DNA of 62,212 nt, from contig JANTQF010000204.1 of NCBI GenBank assembly GCA_032988165.1, positions 1 through 62,212 on the forward strand, in the 5' to 3' direction. Below the pieces are notes generated by a model. The model did no database searches, had not been told where the DNA came from, and saw nothing but the letters and a program-made list of their open reading frames with translations. The DNA comes from Emmonsiellopsis sp. PD_33. Its lineage: Eukaryota; Ascomycota; Eurotiomycetes; Onygenales; Ajellomycetaceae. Both the position numbers and the translations under genes were made by a program. The number at the start of each line of letters is the position of its first letter. Position 1 is the stretch's first letter. Shown one piece after another: positions 46,701 to 59,279 of the stretch.

Positions 46701-48580
46701 CTCACGGTGCCCACATCCCCTCGCAATACCCGGCGCGTAGTTAGCGAACGGCAGAAAAAGAAAGATCTTCACCAACTTGCAAAATACCCAGTCCACACAA
46801 CTCTGGCCAACACCATGCGTGCGTCCGTGAGTGCGAAACCGACTCCGGCATACAACGCCCGTTGGAGGAATAATGTGTGAATAACCAACAGACCAGAACC
46901 ACTCGGGACCCCGACGGGCCGAAGAAGGAGCTGTTAATGACCGGGCAGAAGATACACGATTCAATGCCGATCCCGCTAGAAGCAGTCTACCAACCAGTTT
47001 AGAGTTCTCTTTTTCCCCACCCAGCCTGTCGTCGCTGTGATAAGCATAAGCATATATTAAAGAATTCGATAGTTTTTGCGCATCATCACTGATCACTGAT
47101 CAGATGCAAGCCTTAACATGCCATGTGGCAGGGATTCGTCAGTGAGCGGTAAGGTTTTGATGAACAGAAGCCGCGCCGAAGAAGAATCGAAGGACGAAAG
47201 AAGAAGAAGGGGATCTTTCCTTTCCGTTTCCGTCTGGTGCGTTTCGTTTTGACTCGGCCCGTTTGGGCCCTTTTCCCCCGAAATCACCGATGTATGGTTT
47301 TTTAACAAGGGAGGTGAATTATGTGATTGGATAAATCATGCGGCATTTCTTTTTATATATATTGGTTTTGTCATGCAAGCGAAGCAAGCATGGGGCAAGC
47401 AAGCTGGTGCCGCCCAGGGGTCGGTTTTTGAGCACTTTATGGGGTATTGATTTGCTGGGGTTTATGCGGAGTGTGCATGGGTACCTAAAGGGGGCGAGCA
47501 GCAAGGCATGGGGGAAGGCAAAAGACGATCAAAAACGGGGAGAGGTATGAAGAACAACTTACAAGGGTCTAGAAGGATGTGATGGAATATCTTTTCACAA
47601 TTTGAGCCGGATAATTATTGTGCATTTTTGACCGGTCTTTTTCTTTTCACGGTCGCTTACATACAGTTTGTGAGCAGCTAGTTTTTTAATCTATATTGGC
47701 GAAGATCAGGAGGTCGATAAGTGGATGCATTTCGCCAGGGAAAAATTGAGTTGATAAACTATAGCTTGATCGCGGAGGAGACAAGGGTGTATATGGGTAT
47801 CTTCATTTTTGGAGGAGGAAAAGGAGTGTGATATGGCTTCTTCATGTACAAAAAGGAGTAACTAATTACAGGGCGAAAAGATGTGCAGGCAAAAGCAAAA
47901 GCCAAGGGGAACAAAAAGAGAAAACAAGGGGCTAAGGGGGAAGAAACAGAAGAGGGGGTGGAAAGGAAATGCACTGCAAATATCACGAATTCATCACGTT
48001 CACCACTGCCCTCTTCTTCCAGCTCCCCATCCTCCTCCCCGCTTCTTTTCATCCCGTCCAGCCATCTTTTGCCTCCACACCCGGAGGGGGATATAATTTC
48101 GTACACGTAGAAAGCCGTCTAAATTGCAAGGAAGCCAAAACCCCCAATCCGAGTACAGGTAGGACTATTATGCAAAACTGGGTAGACAAAAGGAGCGGAT
48201 ATCTGCCGGTAGGAGAAAGCTAAAAAGGCTCAGCTAGCTCCCCTCCCCTTCTTCGCAATGTAGATCGGTTACGAAGATGGAAGAAAAGAACAAGCTAGGC
48301 TTTTGAGAATCGAAAGAGGCGTAGTTTAGGTATCGTTGTTGAAAGGGCGTTTGATTGACGTAGTAGTAGGAAGGCGTGCGCTGCAACCCATCCCGATTTA
48401 TTTTGTTTTGCACCATATCACAGGATTTCGCTCGTAGAATGATTATCGTAATTCGAGGCAGCAGAGTTCAGCGTGAAAACGTGGCAGAGCTTAGAGCACA
48501 GGAGAGAAGTTCAAATCTGCGAGCTTGTCCCGGATATGTGACGAGCCGGCGATTTTGGGTGGAGCGGTGGTTGGACTCCT
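43744..48580. other. 4.8-kb gene-poor region
   Basis: Short frames on both strands have no motif, and exon chains could not be built. The left end is the promoter of the beta-lactamase-like gene. The 47.9-48.1 kb part is purine-rich on +, then C/T-rich. No tRNA, LTR or terminal repeat is recognised. Composition and CpG content are host-like, so this is not part of the mutated repeat class at 15.7-28.5 kb. Confidence 0.5.
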
Positions 48581-48817
48581 TTACCACCAGGCAGGGTTCT
48601 TGAGGGGGGGGAAGTGGAAGTCGTCACCAGGTCCCAAATCGGGGGCGCCGGTGCCAGTAGGGACTGGCCCGGTAGGCGTAGGAGGGAAACCTCCAGTTGG
48701 AGTAGGAAAGCCTCCAGTTGGAATTGGGAAGCCGGGTGGGAAGCCTGGGAAACCCTGGGGGAGGGCAGCGGCGGCGGTAGCCAGAGCGAGGCCGGAAATG
48801 ATAGAGAAGAGCTTCAT
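48581..48817 (-). CDS. Small secreted Pro-Thr-Gly repeat protein
   Basis: 78 codons from the ATG at 48817. A clear signal peptide (MKLFSIISGLALATAAAALP) is followed by a mature part of about 58 residues built from GFP-x-PTG units (GFPIPTG, GFPTPTG, GFPPTPTG, PVPTGTG) and an acidic/aromatic end (GDDFHFPP…NPAWW). It has no cysteines and no Lys-Arg processing sites, so it is not a typical effector or ribosomal peptide precursor. In-frame upstream ATGs exist but are not followed by a signal peptide. Fungal genomes carry many such unannotated secreted peptides; the role is unknown. Low-complexity coding makes this call less certain. Confidence 0.6.
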   Translation of the reverse strand: MKLFSIISGLALATAAAALPQGFPGFPPGFPIPTGGFPTPTGGFPPTPTGPVPTGTGAPDLGPGDDFHFPPLKNPAWW

Positions 48818-51800
48818 TATGACAGTGGGATTGGTTTTGTTTTTTAAAATCTTGTAGAGAATGTGGCAGATATATGGAAAACTTAAACAGAACAGATAGA
48901 GAGTGTGGTTTGGGTTGGGGGGGGGAGGAGATATAAAACATCGAGTGGCAAGATGGGACGAGTATATATACTTCCCGGAAAGCATATCTCGGCCCTATTT
49001 CCTGACTGGCGACGGAATCCAAGGTGGGTTTCTCAGAGCCACACCCCCTTGAAGCTTCTGCTGTGGGTATTGCAGGAACCAAACGACGTCGACTCAACCC
49101 GTGTCCACCACCAATGGGACAAGAAACTCAAAACCTTGGCCGGCGGCGCTGATGGGAAAGGCAAAAGACCACCATTCGACCAGCTCTGATTAGGCAGGGC
49201 GGCAGGGGAAAATGCACCGTTTCAGACGCTTTCGATCGTCACGATCAGCATGATGTTTCGGTGTATTGCCAAATACCGCAAATTGGTACAGACCGATGCT
49301 GTTGACAGGCGATAAGAAAGGGTCTTGACATGGAAGCGACCAGGTACCCGGAGCAATGCATACTGAACATTACCACATCCCGGCTGATAACTAACAACAA
49401 GAGCCCACTGCGTACATGGTAACATGGTTCGGGGGTATCACGCAAAAAGTGGAGTGAGCTGCACACAGGCGCAAGGCGGAGGTCCCCTGGAGGCTTGGGG
49501 AAACGGCAAACACGCATAGCATGCCAGCCCGGAGCCAGCCTATCTGGTGGCAACCAGGTGCCGTGTGCGGAATCACCATGCTTGTTGGATGTTTCTGCAA
49601 ATTGGGGGGTGGGTTCGATGCGATGCGATGGAGCCTGTTGCTGCCGATCACAGCAAAATACCCATATTGGCCATCTTTGAGTGAGATAGTATCATCATCT
49701 TGAGGCTGGGATGCCGCCCCTCGTTGGTACGCGTCTCCGGCCACCTTGGCCACAGCCAGGCCGGCGGAGGAAGCGATATCCTATCAGTCACCCGTAGACA
49801 GCTCGGCTGTGCCTTTCACCATCCCCATGGCATCGACCTCGCTTCTGCGGTGGGAGACTCGGGGCCGCGGTGGGCAGGGCGGAATCTGCGTGGTCGAAGG
49901 TGGGAGTTCCTGAAACACGAAGTCTGAAGATCTGCCAGACCAAACGACGATGCAAGGCTAAGCGTGTTGGCGGCAGGGTTTAGGGCGGATTTCCCCCGTA
50001 GCGTCTTGGACAGACTCGGATTCGTGTCCTCGACTCGAGAAGCAGCTCGGGACTAGCTTAATTTTTACCAGTGCCCAGCGATGTGACTTGGATTCGGCCA
50101 TGCTAGTTGCTGAATGGCAGTCGTCATGATGATCTGAAACGCGCATATTGGCTGCGGTTCGGCCAATCAACTCGATGTGGTTGCAGATGGCTCGATATAC
50201 GGGCCGACTTTGCTACTATCCCTGAAGATGGCGATGGCGAAGGCAGTACAGACAGACACGATCACGACGGTCTAAGCCCCGGATGGTGAATCTACATAAA
50301 CGACCTCAAAACCATTTCTATCGCGGGCGAGATCTGGCCGATTACGACAATCTATAAGATTTGCAATGCTATGGAGATGTGCTTCATGGTTGCGAGCGAA
50401 GGCTAATGTACATCGAATGCAGAGCGTTACATTCTCAAAGTTGGTATATCCATTTTTGTTGTCAGCTCAAGGGTGATGCAAACGTCCCCATAGTCCGGAC
50501 GGCTGCGCTGTTCGTGCTCTATCTGCGACCGACTTTTTGGTTATTGATAGCAAGAAAGGTCAAATCATATGCCGATATACCGTTCAACCCTGGCGACTCG
50601 CGGCTACGTGAAAAAACTCGTGGTAGATCTGTTTCTTCACACACGGATGATTTCCACGTCCAAAGCGTGCATAGAATTTCCGTCGTATCTCGTTTCTCGG
50701 CGCCAACTCCGTCGAAGACTCCGGAGAAGAATAATAATGCATGGTGATATAGCCAAGAGGGGAAACTGCCGCATAAACACTCCAAACCCCTGCTAATAGT
50801 TTCAGAACATCCAGTAAACTTCATGCTCATGCGGTGTTCTAGCTTCTTTCCCCTCGGTGGATCGTTCAAGTTTCTATGACCCAGAGAAGTGGACGGCAAC
50901 CAAGGTTCTCGTCAACATTATCGAGTCTGACTTCTGAGTTTGAAGACTATCCCAAGCCGATAAAGCGAATCTGAGTCTGAGTTTCAGCCAATCCAGGCAA
51001 TGAATCTATGCCCACAGGCACAATATCCAGGTACCTCGCAACTTCGCAAAGCCAAAATCGCGCTAGTTATAAAAATAGCATTCTGTCGTAAAAACAAGCT
51101 TCGTATTCACATCTCGGTGATGGATGGTGGCTGATGAGGCTCAACGGCTGTTTGACGCAACGTCTCGCAACATAAACGAGGATTCCTTCAGCCACCCCGG
51201 TCGATGTTCGTGACGGCAGTGCTGAAGAGCTTCATGGCAGGGCGTTCCATACCACGGTTCATATCGCCACACCGCGTCAGCGGCTGTGGACCCCCAGTCT
51301 GAAGTTTGAAGTCTGAACCGGGCAGTCCTCGACGAGCCACAGCGGAGACGGGCGATACGGAGTTGAATTCTGCTCACAGACACAAAAGTGGGCAAGATAG
51401 CCCACATATTTCTCCATCGGACGTCGAATTTCCCAACCGCATTCATCATGATTCATCAGTGATGTTGTTGTTCTATTTTGGATTTTCCCCAGCCACACTT
51501 GGTCGAAGCCATGGCGTGGCTGGACTCGATTATGTAATCTCGCCTTGTCCGCGTATCTCTCCTGCACTTTTCCAGGGTTCATTTCTCTCCTTTGCCAGCA
51601 ACGAAAAAAATTATTGAGCACAATCCGCAGAAGCTACACGACTACGTCCTGAGAATGCTCACATCACGGATGCCACAACCACGCAAGAAGAGCACCAGCA
51701 AACGAACGATTGTTGATGGCCTGACAACTACTACCTCGTAAGAGACGGCAACTGCTTGGTTAATCAAGATGGCAAAATAGACTGCGACAAGGAAGTGGAA

Positions 51801-53395
51801 ACATTGCTGTTAGAGAGCCAGAGAGTCTGCATTTCTGGATATGGTGCTGCTTCCTCAGCTTCTCCAGGGAATGGGAATATCGCAGCTGGTGCTACGAGTG
51901 CGGCACTCGTTGACCCGGATTATCTATGACCTCGGGAAAGGAGGATTTTGTGGACATTAGACGCGGTCAGTGCAGCGGCCTTGAGCCATGGTATGAAGCA
52001 GCACATATGCCGCAGCCTGAAAGGAAAGTTTAATCATGGCTTGAACGATCTAGACGATGTTAACTAAGCAGCGTCATCCATATTTCCAATTCTGATGGGT
52101 ACAACCTGAATAAGTGAAGAAAGCTGATCTAATGGCTGCTGAGCAGATATCTATTCTGTTATGCTCTTAATATAACCAACCACCGGACGCATATATGGAC
52201 CCGGAACAATTTTGCGATGAGGTCCAGTTGCATGGGAATAGATTGCAGCTCTCTCTCTACAGTTACCCCAAGGAAGAGTCTGTCTATATCTTGAGGAGAT
52301 GTCAGTCAATCGGAGCGTCAGCCCGTATCGGGGTAAATCTGCCTCGGTAGGAAGAAACCCACCCCCGTCGCATGAAAGACCCAACAACCCAATATTCCGC
52401 AAAAATCAGGCTATGGTATTCATATCTGTGTCTTTATTCTTCAAGATTCCAGGGCAGGGAATTTTGAATGTAAGCGAAAACTCGAGAAAAACTTGAATCA
52501 GTCCAACAATCTTCTTCCCGTGATACATTCATGTGTATGCAAAGTAAAGAGAAACTCCAGGAACTCGTCCTGACATTTAATGCGGTTAAATGGTTCATTT
52601 ATAAAGACTGCCGGTTTATATAATTGCCTTTTGATGCACGGCCAGGCGCATAATCGATCAACGTCTTGAATAAACTTCGCGCTCTTCGACTCTCCTCTGG
52701 CGGCAGGGGAGGCCTTTGAATAAACCCTACTAGGGAATCTTCGTGACAGCAATGTGCAGTGGCCATTCAAAGATGAAACACAGAGGGTTAAATACTATAT
52801 ATTCTGCAAAAGGATCGAGGTTGGAAGAAGCAGCCATTGACCGGACCGGAACAACATTTGTCCCAGAACCCTAATTCCAAAGTTCCTTGAGGCTTGAACC
52901 CCCTTTATCAGTTGATTATTTTGTGGACACACTCGACAAACTCCATTCCTAGCATCGATTGATCACTGTGTTTGACGAGTCTGAAGTTTGATAGCTGGGG
53001 TGCACCATCACGACCTGGGGGCGTCTGGCCAATTCGAAAATCCCGACATGTTTCCATTTCGAACAGCCCACCTTCTTATAAGCTATACGCAGGATGCCAC
53101 CAATAATGAGAATAGCAGCGAAAGAATCACCATCAAGGGAAATCCACCATATACCAAAATCGCCACTAATGTAGTTAGACCACATCCTGAACAAAAGCCT
53201 CCGACTCTCCTTCGGCAGGATGAGAGAAGCCGAATAGCGCGACGAAGGGCCGATGTCGCCATTCCGATTATTTTAGCCCAACGCTAAATTCGGGAATTCA
53301 GAAGGAAGCACAAATAGCAAGATGCCTGCCCAAGTGTATTTGTCAATGGGGTTTTTATTCTGCTCCTTTGTGAACAGATTGACTGCCCGAACGCG
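48818..53395. other. 4.6-kb gene-poor region
   Basis: No family motif, coherent splice chain, RNA gene or repeat was found. The right 500 bp (52.9-53.4 kb) should hold the promoter of the permease. Frames of 70-130 codons appear on both strands at similar density, as expected by chance at this composition. Confidence 0.5.
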
Positions 53396-55184
53396 ATGGG
53401 TATATCTCCAGAAATCCAGGACTTTGTCCGGCGGGCCCCAGCTTTCAATCCCGGCAATGAGGACGCGCACAAGGATGAGCTCCAACTTAATGTTGGCGGG
53501 CGCGGTGCCACGCAACGCCGTTTGCGCAATTATCAAGTCACCATGATTGGGTTCTGCGGTGGGATTGGCACAGGTCTTTTCATTGGGACGGGTTCTGCGT
53601 ACTCGAACGCGGGCCCCGCGGGGTTGCTGTTGGCGTACTTGATCGTGGGCGGAGTGCTGTGGTGCGTGATGCAGAGCATCGGGGAGCTGGCGACTCTTTT
53701 CCCAACTGCAGGTACTTTTCCTCACTGGGCGAGTCGCTTCATCGATCCAGCTGTCGGGTTCTCACTTGCGATCTCCTACGGATACTGCTACGCTATCGCC
53801 ATTGCGTCTGAGGCGTCCGCCTCGGCTATCATTGTCGGGTTCTGGACCGACCTGACGCCGGCCGTGGTTATTACAGTCTCGCTTGTCCTGATCCTCTTTA
53901 TAAACCTAATGAATGTGCGCTTTTGGGGTGAGACGGAGGTAGTAGGCGGTGCGGTCAAAGTGCTGTGTTTCGTGGGATTGATATTCGTCTCCATTATCAT
54001 AACCGCTGGCGGCGGGCCGAAGAAAGAGCCCATCGGCTTCCGCTATTGGAACAATCCTGGGCCCTGGACAAATTACAATGGCATCACTGGCTCAACCGGC
54101 CATTTCCTCGGGTTCCTCGCGTCCTTTACCAACGCAGCATTCAGTTTCATCGGTGTTGAAACAGTCGTCATTACTGCTGCTGAAGCGGTTGATCCCCACC
54201 ACTCAATCCCAAGAGCTACCCGTCGCGTCACATACCGGCTTGCGTTTTTCTACATCCTGGGTTCGTTTCTCATCGGGTTAATCGTCAGTCCAGCCAACGA
54301 AAATCTTGTCTCTGGAACTGGTAACGCAAACAGCTCGCCCTTCGTGATTGCAATCAAGGAGGCGGGCATCACTGCACTGCCGTCGATTGTCAATGCCTGT
54401 ATTCTTGTGTCCGCCTGGTCTGCAGGAAACTCGTACTGCTGGGTTGGCTCGCGCATAATCGTGGCGATGACAACGGACCACCAACTCCCGCAAATATTTG
54501 GACGAGTGTCGAAGAATGGCGTGCCGTACGTTGCGGTCATTACATCCTGGCTCTTTGGCCCGCTGGCCTATCTCAGTAAGTGAAGCCTGGCTATCCATGC
54601 TGGCAGACGAACCGAATACTAACCAATTTGGTAAAATAGGTCTCGGTGTAGGAGGCGCCTCCCAAGCCTTTTCATGGCTCCTTAGTCTTTCGACGGTCGC
54701 AGGTCTCGTCGCTTGGGCCACCCTCTGCTTTTGCTACATCCGCTTCCATGCTGCGCTAAAAGCGCAGGGGGTTAGCCGCGACACGCTGCCATGGACGGGG
54801 CCCTTCCAACCGTATACCGCATGGGTTGGATTCGGAGGCGCAACCATCATCACACTTATCCAGGGCTTCCCTGTCTTCCTCAAAGGGAACTGGTCAGCAT
54901 CCGACTTTTTAGCCTCGTATATTGGCATTCCGATCTTTGTTGTGCCGATTATTGCATGGAAGCTGTACCACAGGACCACGGTTAGTCTCATTCATTCTCT
55001 CGTCTCTACTTGTCCCCTTGAAAAATTTAAGCCTTTTCTTAAAGTCCCTGCTGACTTGATGATAAAGTTCCGCCGTGCTCTCGAGATCGACCTATGGTCT
55101 GGCCGTCTCCTGGAAGGGGAGGTTAAGGAACCAACAACCTCGCAGAAAACAGGCGTGGGCCGTATCGTCAATTATGTTGTTTAG
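53396..55184 (+). CDS. Amino-acid permease of the fungal YAT family (APC superfamily)
   Basis: Exons are 53396-54575, 54640-54980 and 55068-55184 (545 aa). The N-terminal cytosolic part ends in QRRLRNYQVTMIGFCGGIGTGLFIGTG, the family's first span. GPAGLLLAYLIVG, VMQSIGELATLFPTAG, FIDPAVGFSLAISYGYCYAIAIASE and FSFIGVETVVITAAEAVDPHHSIPRA are further hallmarks, along with NACILVSAWSAGNSYCWVGSR and WLLSLSTVAGLVAW. Twelve spans are expected at the plasma membrane with proton symport. The second intron (54981-55067, 87 bp) is in frame and stop-free, but removing it gives the usual HRTTFRRALEIDLWSGR tail. Substrate range cannot be read from sequence. Confidence 0.92.
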
Positions 55185-55339
55185 ATATTTAAGGTAGCTG
55201 CTTCGTCCATTATAATTCCCCGTTCACGTAGATAGATATAGATAGATCTAGCGCTCATCAATGATATCACATGTAAACTAGAGATATCTCTCGTCCGCAT
55301 TGGGAGGATAGGTGCTTCGCGCGCAGTCTCGGATCCGGC

Positions 55340-56475
55340 TCATAATTCAAGCTTCTGCCCAAGTCTTTTGATATGTTCAGGGGAGGCCTTGCAACAGCCC
55401 CCGACGAGGAAGAAATTAAAAGGACCGCTTTTATCAGCATCCTTGACTACCTGCGCAAGCTGCGTCTCCCAGTCCCGCTGCTTTTATTGTCAGCATAGTC
55501 CCATAAACATGATGGGTATTCAAATATCCCAAAAAAAAAAGAGAAAGGAGGACTCACGGTATCCCTACCCTCCCCATCCCTCTTCTCCCAGCACTGCGTC
55601 ACTGTATTATATACCTCCCCATCCGTCCCATCCGGATAGAGCACAAGTGCAGGCACCTTCGTAATTTCCCCACACTCCCTCATCTTCGCAACCCACCTCC
55701 CAAACTCCCCCACCAACCCCCTCACCTTCTCAATCTTCGTACAATTAACCCCAACTCCCCAAGGCATCTCCCCCCCCTCCAACCCTCCCAACGCGGCCCT
55801 CACAATCTCCTCAACCCCACACCCATCCCACGGCAACCTCCCCCCCTCCCCAGGAAAAACACACGAGATCCAAAACGGCGTCTTCAAACCAACCTCCCCC
55901 ACCGCCCTCCTCACAGCACGTATCTCATCAAGTCTCGGAACCGTTTCGAACGCAATATATCCCAGCCTCTCCTCGAACCCTTCTTTACCCCCCAACGCAT
56001 CCACAAACAACCGCAGCCTCTCCGTATGCCATCTAACCAACCCTTCCTCCCCCTCACATCCCCCACTCCCACTATAATCCCCACTATACTCCCTCCCGGG
56101 AACCATACAGGCGCCATAGGGCCCCAAACTCAACGCTAGCTTCGTCACATGGCCATGGCCATTACTATCACCACATGCCTTATCAGCGACATCTAGCGAG
56201 GTCCGCAGATACCCCGGTATCGCGGAGCGGGGGATGCCATCTGGGTATTCGGGTGTCTTGGTGCGGGCGAAGCCTTCGATGGAGATCTGGTAGGTGGCTG
56301 TCAAGAGGACGTTGACGGGGATGGAGGCGAAGGAGCGTTGGCAGGCTAGGAGGGTGGAGGGGGAGGAGATGAGGAGGTGCGAGGACCAGAGCGGGGTGGT
56401 TGTGGAGGTGAAGGTGGTGTGGTAGGTGTCGCAGAGGGTGGTGCCGAGGCCGCCGTCTAGGAGGTGGATTGGCAT
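55340..56475 (-). CDS. Homocysteine S-methyltransferase (SAM4/MHT1-like)
   Basis: Exons on the minus strand: 56475-55558 and 55480-55340 (352 aa). It begins MPIHLLDGGLGTTL, the start of the zinc-dependent homocysteine methyltransferase barrel. Then come NVLLTATYQIS, LSLGPYGACMVPGREYSGDY, YIAFETVPRLDEI and the first zinc cysteine in WGVGVNCTKI. The second exon supplies FLVGGCCKASPEHIKRL, with the paired zinc cysteines. The protein would make methionine from homocysteine with S-methylmethionine or S-adenosylmethionine. The chain carries Gly/Glu-rich stretches (GSGGCEGEEG; ALGGLEGGEMP) longer than in yeast. It is convergent with the permease, 155 bp apart. Confidence 0.92.
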
Positions 56476-57501
56476 TGGGTTTTTATTTTTATTTTTTTTT
56501 GTTGGGGAGCAAGTTAGACGAATACAACAGTGCAAGCTGGATATAATAACTGTAGGTATCTAATATATCCTATCTAGCTAATGGCTTCAAGTTCTTATTG
56601 CCGAGAAATGCGCTCGGCATCGGGACACATGACGTTGAGATTTCGGCCCGAACCAACTTCCTGAACCAGAGAAGTGATGGAGGGAGATGGAGTTCTACCG
56701 GGTTTAAAAACATGTCAGTGTTCCTATCAGCACATCACTAAAACACATGGATAAGGGGACAGATATTCCGGTGATTATTGAGTTGCTTCCTTTCTTTTCC
56801 CTGGCATTGCCAAGATTCAGGCTTCAAAAATGCTGCCCTGCCTTGGGCATTGTTGGGCCCTCCTGCAAATTAGTCAATTGCTTTTTATCGTGTCTATGTG
56901 GACCCATTTGGCTGCACCATTGCTGGCCAGGTTGTATCTGTGCTGCCTCTATATATTCTGTTGTGCGAATAGTCATGAATCCCGGCTCTCCGCGCGGGGT
57001 GATTCGATGGCTCTGTTGCGCTTGGCCACGAATCGCCAACAGCGGCTGGAGAAGTTGGGAAGCCAGCCAACGCATGCAGAGTGCATATTTTAACCCCGAT
57101 GGCAGCCTTCAAGCTGCTAAGAATCGCGCTCAGCCGTGTTAACGGGGGGTTAGAAGATGATATCCCAGGGCTTTCCACTGCGTTGACAGGGATACTCGCG
57201 ACTTTGCTGCAATCAGTAGTAACCTTCCATGTTCAAGGTACTTTGGAAGGGAAGATGATTTGAATCAATAAAAGGGGGGCATCCCTCTTCCCTTTCAGAC
57301 CGGCAATAACAATAAGGGAGCCTTAAAGTTCGAGGGTTATAGTGGTATCAAAACCCAACGGCCCTTCGGTGCCCTGAATCCCCCCCTGTCGTGACACTCT
57401 TCATCGATTAGAAGCCAAAGCATTGGGCGTGCCGAGCTTCCCTCAAATCCATCGAAGCCCCTGGAAAGAGCAAGACGCGAGAAGGCTCAAAATTTGGAGT
57501 C
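56476..57501. other. Intergenic between divergent genes
   Basis: This is a shared upstream region for the methyltransferase (left) and the hypothetical gene at 57502 (right). Frames at 56747-57263 have no family resemblance. A T-rich tract lies at about 56479-56500. Confidence 0.55.
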
Positions 57502-58203
57502 ATGGAAGAAGAAAGGCTGCTCCTCGACAAAGCCAAAATGGCCAGGGGTAATGGAGTTCACCAGATAATTGGGAGCCATCGCTGATATGAATACATAGGA
57601 CTCGAAGCGTTAGACAAGGCATTGGGGGAAGACGAAATGATATACGCGTTTTCTCCGATCACAATGGTCTCACCAGGCGGCTACGTCGCAGTCTCATACT
57701 TTCAAAATCGCCTGACAACCGAAGACATCGATGTGATCATTGATCCTGAGTACATTTCCGACAAGGAGTTGCTGGATAGGTTGCGAATTCATATGGTGAA
57801 TGTGGGAAGAAATTTGGGCTTTGGCATGAAGTGGATAAATGATGCAGTTGCTCTATTTCTCACAGAATCTGCTCGCAAGTCCCTTTTTGATGATGCAGAG
57901 AAACAAGATATCATTCTCTGGTCTGGTGAGAATTTACGGGTGCTGGCAGCACCGCTGGAGTGGGGCTTGGAGTCAAAACTCCGGCGTCTGACCACCAAGC
58001 CTCATCATCACAAGGTCGTCACTGATACTGAGGATGTCTTGGTCATTTTGAACGCTCTGATACACCAGAACAAGGGGCCACTACAAAGAGATTCCATTCA
58101 GAAGCTAAATAGAAATGGTTTTGATATTGCCATTGGGTATCATGTCTTGGATCGAATCGCGGAGGTATATCGAGAGCAATATGGAAATAACCCCTTTTGT
58201 TAA
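57502..58203 (+). CDS. Fungal hypothetical protein, nucleotidyltransferase-like fold suspected
   Basis: Exons are 57502-57547 and 57599-58203 (216 aa); the 51-bp intron joins MEEERLLLDKAKMARG to LEALDKALGEDEM in frame. The core PGGYVAVSYFQNRLTTEDIDVIIDPEY resembles the G-G…R-x-T-x-D-(I/V)-D pattern of nucleotidyltransferase-fold proteins related to AbiEii/MenA, and ENLRVLAAPLEWGLESKLRRL is like their substrate-binding side. Similar single-domain proteins of unknown function are common in filamentous ascomycetes. No catalytic activity should be assumed. Confidence 0.65.
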
Positions 58204-58484
58204 AATCAATGACTGCTTCACTAGCGGAATGCCTAAAATGTTTTCTATCCGTTCAGTATGATATATGATATCTCTTGAGATTAAAAAACCAATAGCATAC
58301 ACAAGGATATGGGCTAGGAGCATAGTTCAGGCAAATTTTGAAACACGACGAACGACATAAAATATCGAATACCCATTTGCTCTCTCAATTCTCCCTCGGC
58401 TCAACGTTCAGCCACCCATTTGAACCCAAAATACTCTATATCCGGAATGAATAAGTAGGGTTGACAGAAACAACAATCAAGATC
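58204..58484. other. Intergenic, convergent 3' ends
   Basis: 281 bases between two convergent hypothetical genes, AT-rich. Nothing else is seen. Confidence 0.6.
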
Positions 58485-59279
58485 CTAGATCCTCCAAAAC
58501 CTCTCCTCCGAAGCAACTATATTTCTCTTAGCAAAGATCTCGCTCTCCGCATCCTCATGGAGAATCAGTCTCCCCTTCGAGTCAAGCATTCTGTCGGGCA
58601 TAATATCGCGCAGATATTCTTTATCAATGGCTGGCACATGCTTTGTCCATTCCGGCCCAGTCACCGCAGTGTATGGAGCATATGGATTATTCACACCATC
58701 CCACTCCCCAGGGGGAACATTATCCCCCTGTCTCCTCATCCCAATGCTAAGCTTAAAATTGAAAGCCTCAGGCATGGACTCAGCAAGGCAAGCAAGAATG
58801 GCATAGCGGATGGGATCCGGATCTCTTGGGTCAGGAATCCGGTCGAGCTCCCAAGACCACTCACCCCGATACCAAAAATATTCAACCTCATATCCGATTG
58901 CCACAGCCATACTATCTCCAGCCATCGTAGCCTCATACATGCGATAAAGAGAGCGCAAAGGAGTATCATGTGAACGCCAGAGTGGGATTGCTTGGAGATT
59001 TTTCAGGTCCCCCTCACACCGCCTTGTCCAGCAAAGAGATGGATTGTCAACAAGGCGCAGGGGCGGAAGAGGGTCGGGGATCGGATATGACCATGAGGTC
59101 AAAGAGGCGGGTAGAAAGAGATGTAGTAGAGCAAGGTATGGCCGCTTGTTCCGATGGCGAAGACGTACAATACTGCCTCGAAGCTGTAATGGGCTTTCCT
59201 TTGCACGCCATATGTACCATTTCCGTTTCCACCAGCTTAATTTGCGGCGGGGGCGTTGACGTTTGGGAGGAGGTGTCAT
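58485..59279 (-). CDS. Fungal hypothetical protein, 264 aa
   Basis: A single open frame from ATG at 59279 to 58485. The N-terminus is strongly basic (PPPKRQRPRRKLSWWKRKWY), which might be a nuclear or mitochondrial targeting segment. The middle is Trp/Tyr-rich and the C-terminal half is balanced (SMPEAFNFKLSIG, VPPGEWDGVNNPYAPY, EIFAKRNIVASEERFWRI). There are no membrane spans or signal peptide. I do not recognise the family. The length, amino-acid composition and absence of stops argue for a real gene; intron use at the 5' end cannot be excluded. Confidence 0.6.
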   Translation of the reverse strand: MTPPPKRQRPRRKLSWWKRKWYIWRAKESPLQLRGSIVRLRHRNKRPYLALLHLFLPASLTSWSYPIPDPLPPLRLVDNPSLCWTRRCEGDLKNLQAIPLWRSHDTPLRSLYRMYEATMAGDSMAVAIGYEVEYFWYRGEWSWELDRIPDPRDPDPIRYAILACLAESMPEAFNFKLSIGMRRQGDNVPPGEWDGVNNPYAPYTAVTGPEWTKHVPAIDKEYLRDIMPDRMLDSKGRLILHEDAESEIFAKRNIVASEERFWRI

